Source: a virus. From it: a stretch of 64,000 bases of DNA. The translations under genes and the position numbers were made by a program. Of the stretch, positions 6,061-12,020 are shown piece by piece. Below the pieces are notes generated by a model. It did no database searches. It was given only the letters and a program-made list of their open reading frames with translations, and was not told the origin of the DNA. The first letter of the stretch is position 1. The number at the start of each line of letters is the position of its first letter. The stretch covers positions 1-64,000 of IMG/VR virus record IMGVR_UViG_3300042562_001667. The stretch is one strand, 5' to 3'.

Positions 6061-6642
6061 TTAAAGCTCAAAAGTATCTTCTACTTCATCTATAATTGTA
6101 GAATCGTCAGTTATATCAGTTATTTCATCATTTTCAGTGATATCAAAAGTTTCCTGAATTTTAACAGTTTCTTTCACTGAATTTTTAATTTTATCTGATA
6201 CAATACCATTTGCTTGACGAATTGCATCAACATTATCATGTTGCATAAATTCATCTTGCTCATCGGGATTTGTTGTATAATAAGTGATTCTATAAATAGG
6301 TTCACCGTGTAAACAACAAATAACTCCTGTATCACCAGCAATTTTTAAATGCTGATCAGGATTTTCTTCACTAAAAGGTGTAGTTGATTCTTTAACTACA
6401 ATTTTACCTGGAAGAATAGTGTCTTTTGTAAAACCGAAAACTTTAAGATCTTGCATGGTACCTTTAATAAGGGTTGTCATGTTTTGGGTTTTTAACCATC
6501 CTACATTTTTAATATTTGCAGGATTAGACTGAATCATACTACGAGTTTGCTTTAAGATAACATAGGCATACTCTGGATTGTTCTTGCTTTGACGAATGAT
6601 CATACCATTCTCATCAGGAACTACTGTAACTGGGCTTTGCAT
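6061..6642 (-). CDS. conserved phage protein with acidic tail
   Basis: A 193-residue protein. Residues 1-125 look folded, with the segments LPGKIVVKESTTPF, DQHLKIAGDTGVICCL and GEPIYRITYYTTNP; I recall similar proteins in Bacteroidota phages, where the function is unknown. From about 160 on it is strongly acidic and ends DEVEDTFEL. An acidic tail with a terminal hydrophobic tip is seen in single-strand DNA-binding proteins, so a DNA-binding role is possible, but the core has no recognisable OB-fold. It is followed by its own terminator, which fits a strongly expressed early gene. Confidence 0.75.
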   Translation of the reverse strand: MQSPVTVVPDENGMIIRQSKNNPEYAYVILKQTRSMIQSNPANIKNVGWLKTQNMTTLIKGTMQDLKVFGFTKDTILPGKIVVKESTTPFSEENPDQHLKIAGDTGVICCLHGEPIYRITYYTTNPDEQDEFMQHDNVDAIRQANGIVSDKIKNSVKETVKIQETFDITENDEITDITDDSTIIDEVEDTFEL

Positions 6643-6667
6643 TGGTTTTAAATTAAATTGTTAATGA

Positions 6668-6946
6668 TTAGAAAAGGTCTCCCTCTTCCGGAAAATAATA
6701 TAGGTCAATCCTGTTACTCAGAAGATCTATTTCATCATCTGTAAGAAAACTTTCTTCTTCTTTGCTAATATCTTCTAAAGCAATTTTTTTTGTATTAGAA
6801 GAATATAAACCATAAAAAGGATTAACATAATCTTTGGTATATAGATTACCTAATGAATTTAAATCTCGTAAATCTTGTTCAGACATATCAAGATATTCTT
6901 CTACAGATAGTTCAATTATACGCCCGTTAGGCAATTGTAAGATCAT
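6668..6946 (-). CDS. small acidic phage protein
   Basis: A 92-residue acidic protein that starts MILQLPNGRIIELSVEEYLDM and ends YYFPEEGDLF. No family is recognised. The first part reads like a short beta-hairpin followed by helices. The 100 nt before it contain TAAATTTG on the minus strand (6966-6973), a match to the Bacteroidota TAnnTTTG -7 box, so a promoter there may drive this gene and the acidic-tail gene after it. Confidence 0.7.
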   Translation of the reverse strand: MILQLPNGRIIELSVEEYLDMSEQDLRDLNSLGNLYTKDYVNPFYGLYSSNTKKIALEDISKEEESFLTDDEIDLLSNRIDLYYFPEEGDLF

Positions 6947-6965
6947 TTTATATAAAAAATATAAT

Positions 6966-6973
6966 CAAATTTA
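6966..6973 (-). promoter_or_regulatory. probable TAnnTTTG promoter box, leftward
   Basis: The minus strand reads TAAATTTG 20 nt before the ATG at 6946, in a 100-nt AT-rich gap. It fits the -7 consensus used by the primary sigma factor of Bacteroidota. No clear -33 TTTG is seen at the usual distance, so the call is tentative. Confidence 0.4.
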
Positions 6974-7048
6974 CAATTTTATAAAATTACTATACTTTAA
7001 AATATTTAGATAATATTTAAAAAGAAAAAAAATTTAGCAGATATATAG

Positions 7049-7309
7049 CTATCTTAAAGTTATAACTTTTCCAACTCTTATTAAATAACCTTTAGATTTA
7101 AGCTCTTTTATATATGAAGATACTTGTGATACACTTTTATTACTGATATCCGATAATGTATTTAATGATGGATAACATTGTCTTTGCTTATTAGCATATG
7201 TACAAAGTATTGCATATAATCCTTTTGCTTGTAAAGTTAGATCAGGATCAGTCATAATATTTTTAGTAACTATACCAAAACTACTATATTTTTTGAACAT
7301 AAAGTTCAT
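7049..7309 (-). CDS. winged-helix (HTH_36-type) replication-like protein
   Basis: An 86-residue protein matching the N-terminal winged-helix domain common in phage and plasmid replication initiators: FGIVTKNIMTDPDLTLQAKGLYAILC, then CYPSLNTLSDISNKSVSQVSSYIKELKSKGYL. The last part is the recognition helix and wing. Full-length relatives often continue into a DnaD or RepL region that is missing here, so this is a stand-alone DNA-binding domain that may act in replication or gene control. The start overlaps the upstream small gene by 26 nt. The stop lies in a weak hairpin followed by a T-run. Confidence 0.8.
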   Translation of the reverse strand: MNFMFKKYSSFGIVTKNIMTDPDLTLQAKGLYAILCTYANKQRQCYPSLNTLSDISNKSVSQVSSYIKELKSKGYLIRVGKVITLR

Positions 7310-7421
7310 TAATTAAAGTAAGAGCTTTATTTAAGTCTTGTTCAATAATTAGTTCTTCATTAGTCCAATTATACTTGGTAGACATCCATTTACCAAATAA
7401 AGGAACTATAGCGTCACTCAT
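7284..7421 (-). CDS. small protein of unknown function
   Basis: A 45-residue protein starting MSDAIVPLFGKWMSTKY. The ATG at 7421 overlaps the stop of the upstream gene (ATGAGTGA), a typical coupled start; longer starts in the same frame would lie deep inside that gene. It ends inside the start of the winged-helix gene. No family recognised; the chain is helical and amphipathic. Confidence 0.5.
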   Translation of the reverse strand: MSDAIVPLFGKWMSTKYNWTNEELIIEQDLNKALTLINELYVQKI

Positions 7422-7920
7422 TGACGTTATGCTCTTCAATGTCAGATACTCTTTCAAATGTCTCGTCAATAATTCTGGTGATATATTGGCCATTGTAATG
7501 GGGTATTTCAGATTTTTGAATTTTTTCAATGTCAAATATACGTAAATTATGTTCAAATGGTAAATCATCTCCGTAAAAAAGTTGGCATTTCATTGTAACA
7601 TAATAAGGGTCATGTTCATTATGCCAATCATTACTTTTTATTATCTTTCCAAACACATAACCATTTTCAAATAAACCTAGATCAATAAGTTTATCTTCAT
7701 AAAAGTGTTTAGCATTATGACCATATGGAACTTTTGTTTTAAAATAATCACCTGGTTGAAAAAGTGTGATACTTTCTTCAGTAAGAAGCATACTTATAAA
7801 ACCATGTAGAAGATCTGAACCAGAATTACTAACAATAAAACTAGCAATTTCAGTTGCTTTAGACGATTTAATATACTTTTCAATAATTTTCACTATTATT
7901 GATTTTTCTAGATGTATCAT
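7414..7920 (-). CDS. phage protein of unknown function
   Basis: A 168-residue protein with a helical first 50 residues and a beta-rich remainder containing FQPGDYFKTKVPYGHN and ENGYVFGKIIKSNDW. This central part reads like a small SH3-like or barrel domain, but the similarity is only visual. Its start lies inside the upstream gene (41-nt overlap) and its stop is coupled to the next gene, so it is part of an operon of small proteins of unknown role. Confidence 0.65.
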   Translation of the reverse strand: MIHLEKSIIVKIIEKYIKSSKATEIASFIVSNSGSDLLHGFISMLLTEESITLFQPGDYFKTKVPYGHNAKHFYEDKLIDLGLFENGYVFGKIIKSNDWHNEHDPYYVTMKCQLFYGDDLPFEHNLRIFDIEKIQKSEIPHYNGQYITRIIDETFERVSDIEEHNVNE

Positions 7921-8080
7921 TTATTAGTTTTTTTAATAGATTTAACTTACGTTCAGCATTTATTTTTGATTTAGTTGTTATAGAATTTGTATTAAGCACA
8001 AAATTTAAGTTGTATTCTTCTCTGAATAGTTTATCTGGAGTTAATCCTTTTAACCATTTTGTGTATTGTTCATCTATCAT
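7880..8080 (-). CDS. small phage protein of unknown function
   Basis: A 66-residue basic protein from MIDEQYTKWLKGLTPDKLF. A longer frame opens at 8119, but its extra N-terminus is hydrophobic and unlike the rest, so the ATG at 8080 is preferred. The C-terminal half is lysine- and asparagine-rich and helical. It overlaps the next gene by 41 nt. No family recognised. Confidence 0.55.
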   Translation of the reverse strand: MIDEQYTKWLKGLTPDKLFREEYNLNFVLNTNSITTKSKINAERKLNLLKKLINDTSRKINNSENY

Positions 8081-8215
8081 ATAAAAAAAATTATGAATAA
8101 AAACGGGCTGGTTAACCACTTACGCCTTACGGACCCATTAGTATTCTCCACTTACCAAACGATAGCTATATACTACTAGTGTTATTATAGTAATATATTA
8201 CTGGTATTGTTAGTC

Positions 8216-8229
8216 TCCGGTATACCGGA
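8216..8229. promoter_or_regulatory. 14-bp perfect palindrome between leftward genes
   Basis: TCCGGTATACCGGA is a perfect palindrome inside the 152-nt gap between the genes ending at 8233 and starting at 8080. The rest of the gap is AT-rich. It could be a protein-binding site or part of a transcript end; it has no T-run on either side. Confidence 0.35.
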
Positions 8230-8232
8230 ATA

Positions 8233-8808
8233 TTAAATAAGATCTCCAATATTAATTAGAGTGCATGTATGATCAAATAAATGCTGTCTATAAGCTGGAT
8301 GTTTTGAAAGCATCTCATATGTTTTATTAGACGGATTATTGATTAGCTTATTTAGATCATTGCATTCTTTAAACATGGATGTAAATTGTTTGTGAGTATC
8401 TTTCAACCTATTTTTAATTTGAATCATGTCATAAGTAGAAATAAACTTTAAACCATCCTGGGTATAGTTAACGCCATATACATATTGTATTTGCGTGGGC
8501 ATATTTATAATATACAAATAATCAGGATATTCTATATAGAAGATTAATGATATGTATTGGAATAAATAATATGGTTCTGAAGTAACTATAGAATAAATAT
8601 CATGATATTTCTTTTGCATCCACTTTGGTAAACTTGTGTGAAGTTTAAGTGATGTATAAGTTTTATCTTTTGATATATGATAAGATTGTTTTTTTGTATA
8701 GTTATAAAATCTTATGTATGTATTTATAGTTTTTTCTTCATTGTCAGTGGTGATTAATATTCTTTTATGTAACTCATCAATTGCAATAAGTCTACATTCA
8801 TCATTCAT
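8233..8808 (-). CDS. phage protein of unknown function
   Basis: A 191-residue protein rich in Tyr, Ile and Lys, with no visible catalytic motif. The middle is beta-rich and hydrophobic (SEPYYLFQYISLIFYIEYPDY) and the end is helical. Its start overlaps the stop of a 41-residue membrane protein gene by 4 nt, so the two are co-translated. I recognise no family. Confidence 0.6.
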   Translation of the reverse strand: MNDECRLIAIDELHKRILITTDNEEKTINTYIRFYNYTKKQSYHISKDKTYTSLKLHTSLPKWMQKKYHDIYSIVTSEPYYLFQYISLIFYIEYPDYLYIINMPTQIQYVYGVNYTQDGLKFISTYDMIQIKNRLKDTHKQFTSMFKECNDLNKLINNPSNKTYEMLSKHPAYRQHLFDHTCTLINIGDLI

Positions 8809-8930
8809 CTTCTACCTAGTTTGATATAAACAAATAAGAATAAAAATTCCAGAGCTTTATAGTTTGTATTATATGCAATAAAAACTCCTAAAGCAGGTAC
8901 TAATGCAAAGGATATTTTTGATTTTATCAT
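8805..8930 (-). CDS. 41-residue probable membrane protein
   Basis: A short frame beginning MIKSKISFALVPALGVF with a hydrophobic stretch at about residues 6-18 and another at 28-36. It is joined to both neighbours by 4-nt ATGA overlaps (8927-8930 and 8805-8808), which is the main reason to believe it is a gene. Probably a small inner-membrane protein; role unknown. Confidence 0.5.
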   Translation of the reverse strand: MIKSKISFALVPALGVFIAYNTNYKALEFLFLFVYIKLGRR

Positions 8931-9079
8931 TTCAAATTAATTAAGATTTTTTCTGATGTGTTCTCATGTTGCACATAAATAGAGCTTTCTATGTCTCTTC
9001 TTATAATGGCTACATTTAGAGAGACGGTACTAAATTCTTTCCCGTCTCTCTGATAATAGTAAATAGCATTCTCAGTCAT
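8927..9079 (-). CDS. 50-residue protein of unknown function
   Basis: A short frame beginning MTENAIYYYQRDGKEF and ending EKILINLK. The ATG overlaps the stop of the upstream acidic gene (ATGACTGA) and its own stop overlaps the next start, the chain of coupled starts expected in a phage operon. No family recognised. Confidence 0.5.
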   Translation of the reverse strand: MTENAIYYYQRDGKEFSTVSLNVAIIRRDIESSIYVQHENTSEKILINLK

Positions 9080-9350
9080 AACTTAAACAATAATTTAAGT
9101 AATCTTCATCATCTCTATCTTGAACTTCTGCTGCATCATGTATGATGGCTAATTCTAATAGATCTGTGTTTTCTTCCAACTCTTCTAAGATTTCATCTTT
9201 AGATAAGAAATCCACTTGTTTAGTATTTAACTTTACAGGTGAATCTCCTTCATTAAAAAACCAAGTGTAGGTTGAATTACTGAATAACGCTAGTCCTATA
9301 TCATTTTGATAGGACACAAACATTTCTGGTCTAAGTACTACAATTCTCAT
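9072..9350 (-). CDS. small acidic protein of unknown function
   Basis: A 92-residue strongly acidic protein starting MRIVVLRPEMF and containing LSKDEILEELEENTDLLELAII, then DRDDEDYLNYCLSYD. The first half may be beta and the second is helical. Small acidic phage proteins often bind and inhibit host DNA-binding proteins, but nothing here singles out a target. It lies in the leftward operon between two membrane protein genes and the coupled small genes that follow. Confidence 0.65.
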   Translation of the reverse strand: MRIVVLRPEMFVSYQNDIGLALFSNSTYTWFFNEGDSPVKLNTKQVDFLSKDEILEELEENTDLLELAIIHDAAEVQDRDDEDYLNYCLSYD

Positions 9351-9361
9351 AAATTTTGATT

Positions 9362-9610
9362 TTAAGTGATAGATTGTTTAATTATTTTAATAGTTCTGAA
9401 TTTTAAAGCTCTTAATTTGTTAGCTAAAGTAGGAACCAAGTACCACTCTATTTGAAAACCATATGCATACATTGTTTCCTCTATACATACGTCAGTACCA
9501 CATGAGTTAGTAGAGGCTTTTACTGCTTGCTTATAATTCCATTGAGCGGCAAATAAAGTAGCTAATAATACAATGTATGCTAGCCAGATTAATAAAATTA
9601 ATTTTCTCAT
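9362..9610 (-). CDS. small membrane or secreted protein
   Basis: An 82-residue protein with a hydrophobic segment at about residues 4-22 (MRKLILLIWLAYIVLLATLF) after a positive N-terminus, two cysteines (SCGTDVC) and a basic, helical C-terminus. The segment may be a signal anchor. It starts 2 nt after the stop of a two-helix membrane protein gene, so both may act together at the membrane. Role unknown; a lysis or superinfection-exclusion role is possible. Confidence 0.6.
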   Translation of the reverse strand: MRKLILLIWLAYIVLLATLFAAQWNYKQAVKASTNSCGTDVCIEETMYAYGFQIEWYLVPTLANKLRALKFRTIKIIKQSIT

Positions 9611-9612
9611 AA

Positions 9613-9855
9613 TTAGTTGTTTTTAAGTAGGCCGTGGTATGCAATAGAGATGCAAATACCAACAAGGTGAACACACCAACCCAACAGCACCCTATCAGTT
9701 AATGAACTATCCTCTTTTGGGTCTATAAGTGAGGTACCGGCACCCGCCAATATTGTGGTAAAAATTAGAATGACAGCAGCAATGTGACTCGCTACAAATA
9801 AGCTAAAAAAGGTAGGCAGGGCTGCTACCATAAGTGTGATAAATGTCCGTTTCAT
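9613..9855 (-). CDS. small two-helix membrane protein
   Basis: An 80-residue protein with hydrophobic segments at about residues 6-40 (possibly two helices) and 55-74, and an acidic loop DPKEDSS between. It fits the size and layout of a holin or other small inner-membrane protein, yet it is not next to the endolysin gene, so holin is a guess. It is the first leftward coding gene after a 379-nt non-coding stretch full of RNA structure. Confidence 0.6.
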   Translation of the reverse strand: MKRTFITLMVAALPTFFSLFVASHIAAVILIFTTILAGAGTSLIDPKEDSSLTDRVLLGWCVHLVGICISIAYHGLLKNN

Positions 9856-9912
9856 GTTGTATTTATTAATTGTTAATTACTGTTATTTTTAAAAGTTATT
9901 AAGTTTTTTATT

Positions 9913-10073
9913 CCCTCTACACTCAGTTGTAATACATAATTCAGTCGCTAAACTTACTTCTACTCCACACTTTCTACTGTTCCTCAGTATGTGGTAAACG
10001 TTTTCTATAGCTGGTTGAGCCAATATTATGTAGTCTTTGTATTACAACTGCTCACTAGTGAGTGTGCAAAGGG
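9913..10073 (+). ncRNA. three-way-junction RNA, copy 1
   Basis: Outer stem P1 pairs 9915-9923 with 10061-10073 around a one-sided CAAA bulge. P2 is an 11-bp helix, AGTTGTAATAC (9925-9935) with GTATTACAACT (10039-10049). P3 is a short hairpin on CTCACTAGTGAG (10051-10062). The P2 arm ends in a region with hairpin CCACA/TGTGG enclosing TACTG/CAGTA (9965-9994). U-G pairs in P1 are valid only on the plus strand. The same plan recurs at 10478-10585 with base-pair-preserving changes. It lies in a 379-nt stretch with no gene. Confidence 0.65.
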
Positions 10074-10086
10074 TAGTAGCTTACTT

Positions 10087-10219
10087 GTTCTATAGCAAGT
10101 TTTGATGTAGTTACTATAGAACAATTTAATAGACATTCTTTATCTATAAAGATTAAGCTCAACCTTGGCATATCTGACTAGGGTATGAAATTTAGTCTAT
10201 TGGTTTAGTCTGAACCAAT
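10087..10219. other. gene-free stretch with two hairpins after RNA copy 1
   Basis: GTTCTATAG (10087-10095) pairs perfectly with CTATAGAAC (10114-10122), and ATTGGTT (10199-10205) with AACCAAT (10213-10219). No reading frame of note is present. Together with copy 1 it fills the gap 9856-10234; these hairpins may be more of the same RNA or transcript ends, but neither has a T-run. Confidence 0.4.
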
Positions 10220-10234
10220 TCAAGGGCATCACTC

Positions 10235-10447
10235 CTAACGACCATTAATTTTACCTATTACGGTAGCTGATGCATAGCAAGCTCCTTGGTGTTGTCCACT
10301 GTTGCTGATAACTACTTTATTACCATCAATAAAGATACTACCATATTGGTAACAACAACCACAGCCTTCACTATGAGAATAATTATAACGATTATTTCTT
10401 TTGATATAGTTTTTGGCTTGTGCTCGGGTTTTAAATGTTATAAACAT
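10235..10447 (-). CDS. small cysteine-containing protein between the two RNA copies
   Basis: A 70-residue protein with a basic helical start (KTRAQAKNYIKRNNRYNYSH), then EGCGCCYQYGSIFIDGNKVVIS and a final CYASATVIGK. Four cysteines in the middle and end could bind metal. Composition and start context look like a real gene, and the opposite-strand frame here lacks such order. No family recognised. It is flanked on both sides by copies of the same structured RNA, so it may have been duplicated or moved with them. Confidence 0.55.
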   Translation of the reverse strand: MFITFKTRAQAKNYIKRNNRYNYSHSEGCGCCYQYGSIFIDGNKVVISNSGQHQGACYASATVIGKINGR

Positions 10448-10477
10448 GGGCTTAAGTATTTAAAGTTTTTAATTAAT

Positions 10478-10585
10478 CCCTCTGCACTTAGTTGTAATAG
10501 ATGTTGGGACGCGTGACATCTTGTATGTCCAACCTTAATCTATACTCTATTACAACTGCTCACCTTAGAGTGAGTGTACAAAGAG
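10478..10585 (+). ncRNA. three-way-junction RNA, copy 2
   Basis: It has the same plan as copy 1. P1 pairs 10480-10488 with 10573-10585 and has the same CAAA bulge. P2 is AGTTGTAATAG (10490-10500) with CTATTACAACT (10547-10557), where the closing pair is G-C instead of C-G as in copy 1. P3 is CTCAC-CTTAGA-GTGAG. The P2 arm is extended by GTTGG-GAC/GTC-CAAC (10503-10533). A G-U pair in P1 favours the plus strand, opposite to the flanking genes. Both copies follow AAGTTTTT and precede CTTACT, so more than the core is conserved. Confidence 0.65.
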
Positions 10586-10657
10586 AATATCTTACTGGAT
10601 AGCTATATATATCTTTAAAGAGCAAAGATATGAAGCTACCTAGAATTTTTTAATATG

Positions 10658-10680
10658 TAGGGTGTGAAGGTATCACCCTA
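10658..10680. other. 7-bp hairpin in gene-free stretch
   Basis: TAGGGTG pairs with CACCCTA around a 9-nt loop. It lies between RNA copy 2 and the tandem hairpins, in a 396-nt stretch (10448-10843) that holds no gene. No T-run follows on either strand, so it is not an obvious terminator. Confidence 0.4.
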
Positions 10681-10710
10681 ACAATCACCAACATACAAAT
10701 AAAAAAATGA

Positions 10711-10811
10711 GCAGTTTAGACACTTACTCAGGTGTAGTTCAAATTAAAGCAGTTTATACACATGCTCAGGTGTAAGAATGTATACCAGCAAGTAACTATG
10801 CTCAGTTACTT
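10711..10811. repeat. tandem hairpins with a shared CTCAG loop
   Basis: Two 26-bp direct repeats (10711-10736 and 10749-10774, 23 of 26 identical) each carry a small hairpin ACAC/GTGT whose loop ends CTCAG. A third hairpin, AAGTAACT-ATGCTC-AGTTACTT (10790-10811), has a longer stem and the same ATGCTCAG. Repeated hairpins with a fixed loop and varied stems suggest binding sites for a protein or RNA. The strand is not settled. Confidence 0.5.
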
Positions 10812-10862
10812 CTGGGTTCAACTGGGTTTCCCCAGTCCCTGCTTTAGGCAGGTTCAACCCAG
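10812..10862 (-). other. 51-nt cloverleaf at the end of the gene 10844-11182
   Basis: On the minus strand, CTGGGTT pairs with AACCCAG and encloses two hairpins: CCTGC-CTAAA-GCAGG and ACTGGG-GAAA-CCCAGT. The second has a GNRA tetraloop, which occurs only on the minus strand. The structure overlaps the last codons and stop of the gene, so it would sit at the 3' end of that mRNA. It has no T-run and may protect the mRNA end or bind a protein. Confidence 0.55.
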
Positions 10863-11182
10863 AAGAGGTCTTTAAGGGCCTCACTGGTTTTCTGATCAAC
10901 AACAGCAACGTTGCTCATCCTGAAACCTGGGATCTCATCCCCAACATTAAGCTTTGCTTGCAAGCTTTTAATGGTGGGATGATTGGCTTTCATGCTCTCG
11001 CCCGTCTTAGGGTCGGTAAGAGCAAGAATGCCAAATTGCAGATTCTGTTGTGTGCGTGCACCAACAGTGAATCCTGCAATCTCTGCCTTGGTTTGTATCA
11101 AGGGTGCAGAGGAGACAATGATGACAGCACTCTGTGTGTCAGCATTGACTTTAATTTTACGAAAAAATACAGAATTTGACAT
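10844..11182 (-). CDS. conserved phage protein of unknown function, probably highly expressed
   Basis: A 112-residue protein with higher G+C codons than its neighbours. It has KVNADTQSAVIIVSSAPL, QQNLQFGILALTDPKTGE and VGDEIPGFRMSNVAVVDQ. I recall similar small proteins in Bacteroidota phages and plasmids, always of unknown role. It is the first leftward gene at the strand switch, has a GC-rich leader with strong hairpins, and ends in a compact cloverleaf, all of which suggest heavy transcription and a stable mRNA. It contains no cysteine or catalytic motif; a nucleic-acid or protein binding role is open. Confidence 0.75.
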   Translation of the reverse strand: MSNSVFFRKIKVNADTQSAVIIVSSAPLIQTKAEIAGFTVGARTQQNLQFGILALTDPKTGESMKANHPTIKSLQAKLNVGDEIPGFRMSNVAVVDQKTSEALKDLFWVEPA

Positions 11183-11214
11183 AGTTAAATTATTTTTTTT
11201 TAGGTTAAACTTAT

Positions 11215-11228
11215 GGGGGACATCCCCC
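11215..11228 (-). promoter_or_regulatory. GC hairpin in the leader of the leftward gene
   Basis: GGGGG-ACAT-CCCCC lies 33 nt upstream of the ATG at 11182. The leader also has further G- and C-rich pieces to about 11271. In an otherwise AT-rich genome this is a strong mRNA leader structure, perhaps stabilising the transcript or controlling translation. Confidence 0.5.
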
Positions 11229-11308
11229 TGTCAGATTGTAGCCGGGGAGCGGTTCAATAGCACCCCCTAACAATGCAATATATAAATGACTTGTTGGTAG
11301 AAAGATGA

Positions 11309-11356
11309 GGGATTGGGAGGGGGGGGGTAGTTTAAGGGAGTAATTTAAGGGGGGGG
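11309..11356 (+). other. cluster of G-tracts, possible G-quadruplex
   Basis: Five runs of three or more G (GGG, GGG, nine G, GGG, eight G) lie within 48 nt at the divergence point of leftward and rightward transcription. This meets the usual pattern for a four-tract G-quadruplex on the plus strand. It is 26 nt before the first rightward promoter box. Long homopolymer runs may also vary in length by slippage. Confidence 0.55.
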
Positions 11357-11381
11357 TATTTGATTTGGATTTAAAAATTTG

Positions 11382-11389
11382 GTATATTA
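11382..11389 (+). promoter_or_regulatory. GTATATTA promoter box of the first rightward gene
   Basis: GTATATTA preceded by AAATTTG lies only 5 nt before the ATG at 11395. The same box occurs before several other rightward units (26588, 28182, 29402, 46352). If transcription starts 5-7 nt downstream, this mRNA would be leaderless. Confidence 0.5.
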
Positions 11390-11394
11390 GAAGT

Positions 11395-11655
11395 ATGAAA
11401 GAAGAGATTAAAGAAGATATAGATTTTGAAAGAGCTTATTATAGTTCTTATAGGATAGTTACTAATAAGGTTAGCTTTGAAGATTTATTAGATGAGGATC
11501 ATGATAAAGGTAATCATACTCTCCTAGTGCATAATCCTTACGGGGAGGTTACCCAAAATGTTATTAATGAACTTATAGATTACTTTGTAGAGACGGAAGA
11601 GTATGAGCTTTGTGCAGAATTAAAAACAGAACTAGACAAAAAAAATAATCTGTAA
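11395..11655 (+). CDS. small acidic protein, first gene of the rightward half
   Basis: An 86-residue acidic protein starting MKEEIKEDIDFERAYYSS and ending LKTELDKKNNL, probably helical at both ends. I chose the ATG at 11395 because the longer TTG start at 11365 would place the promoter box inside the gene. Segments such as HTLLVHNPYGEVTQNVINELIDYFVETEEYE recall small conserved Bacteroidota phage proteins of unknown role. It precedes the scaffold-like small gene and the endolysin and may be the first late gene made. Confidence 0.65.
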   Translation: MKEEIKEDIDFERAYYSSYRIVTNKVSFEDLLDEDHDKGNHTLLVHNPYGEVTQNVINELIDYFVETEEYELCAELKTELDKKNNL

Positions 11656-11680
11656 ACTTTTTTTATTTAAAGTTCTTTGG

Positions 11681-11688
11681 TACATTTG
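11681..11688 (+). promoter_or_regulatory. TAnnTTTG promoter box
   Basis: TACATTTG lies 25 nt before the ATG at 11714 and matches the Bacteroidota -7 consensus. The 30 nt upstream are T-rich but show no clear TTTG at -33. It probably drives the coiled-coil gene and the endolysin. Confidence 0.45.
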
Positions 11689-11713
11689 TAAATAAATAAA
11701 TAAAACCAAAGTT

Positions 11714-12019
11714 ATGGAAGAAAATTTCACAGAAGAACAAGTGCAATTGTCTAAGGAACAATTAACACAACGTAGAAAAGAAATCACTGAATTCTACAAG
11801 TCTAACATTCCTCATTTAAAAGCTCAGAAGGAATATGAACAACTCTTAACTGAAATTGAAGAGTTTAGAGCAAAGCGGGTACAAGCTCAGATGTTTTTAG
11901 CACAAGCCTTTGCCGCAGATAAAGATCCTTCTGTTGAAGAAGCAGCACAAGATTTTAACAAGGCTATGGAAGAATCGGAAGAAGGGGAATCTTCTCGTAG
12001 AACTCTAAGACGTAGCTGA
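11714..12019 (+). CDS. small coiled-coil protein
   Basis: A 101-residue charged helical protein, rich in Glu, Gln and Lys, with heptad-like spacing over about residues 10-75 and a basic tail SSRRTLRRS. It resembles small phage proteins next to endolysins, whose function is not known to me. It ends 1 nt before the endolysin start, so the two are translated from one mRNA. Confidence 0.65.
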   Translation: MEENFTEEQVQLSKEQLTQRRKEITEFYKSNIPHLKAQKEYEQLLTEIEEFRAKRVQAQMFLAQAFAADKDPSVEEAAQDFNKAMEESEEGESSRRTLRRS

Positions 12020-12020
12020 T

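Noticed and set aside
10286-10516. A plus-strand frame running from inside the gene at 10235-10447 into RNA copy 2.
   Set aside because: Low-complexity Ile/Thr protein, a shadow of the minus-strand gene, and it would cross the conserved RNA.
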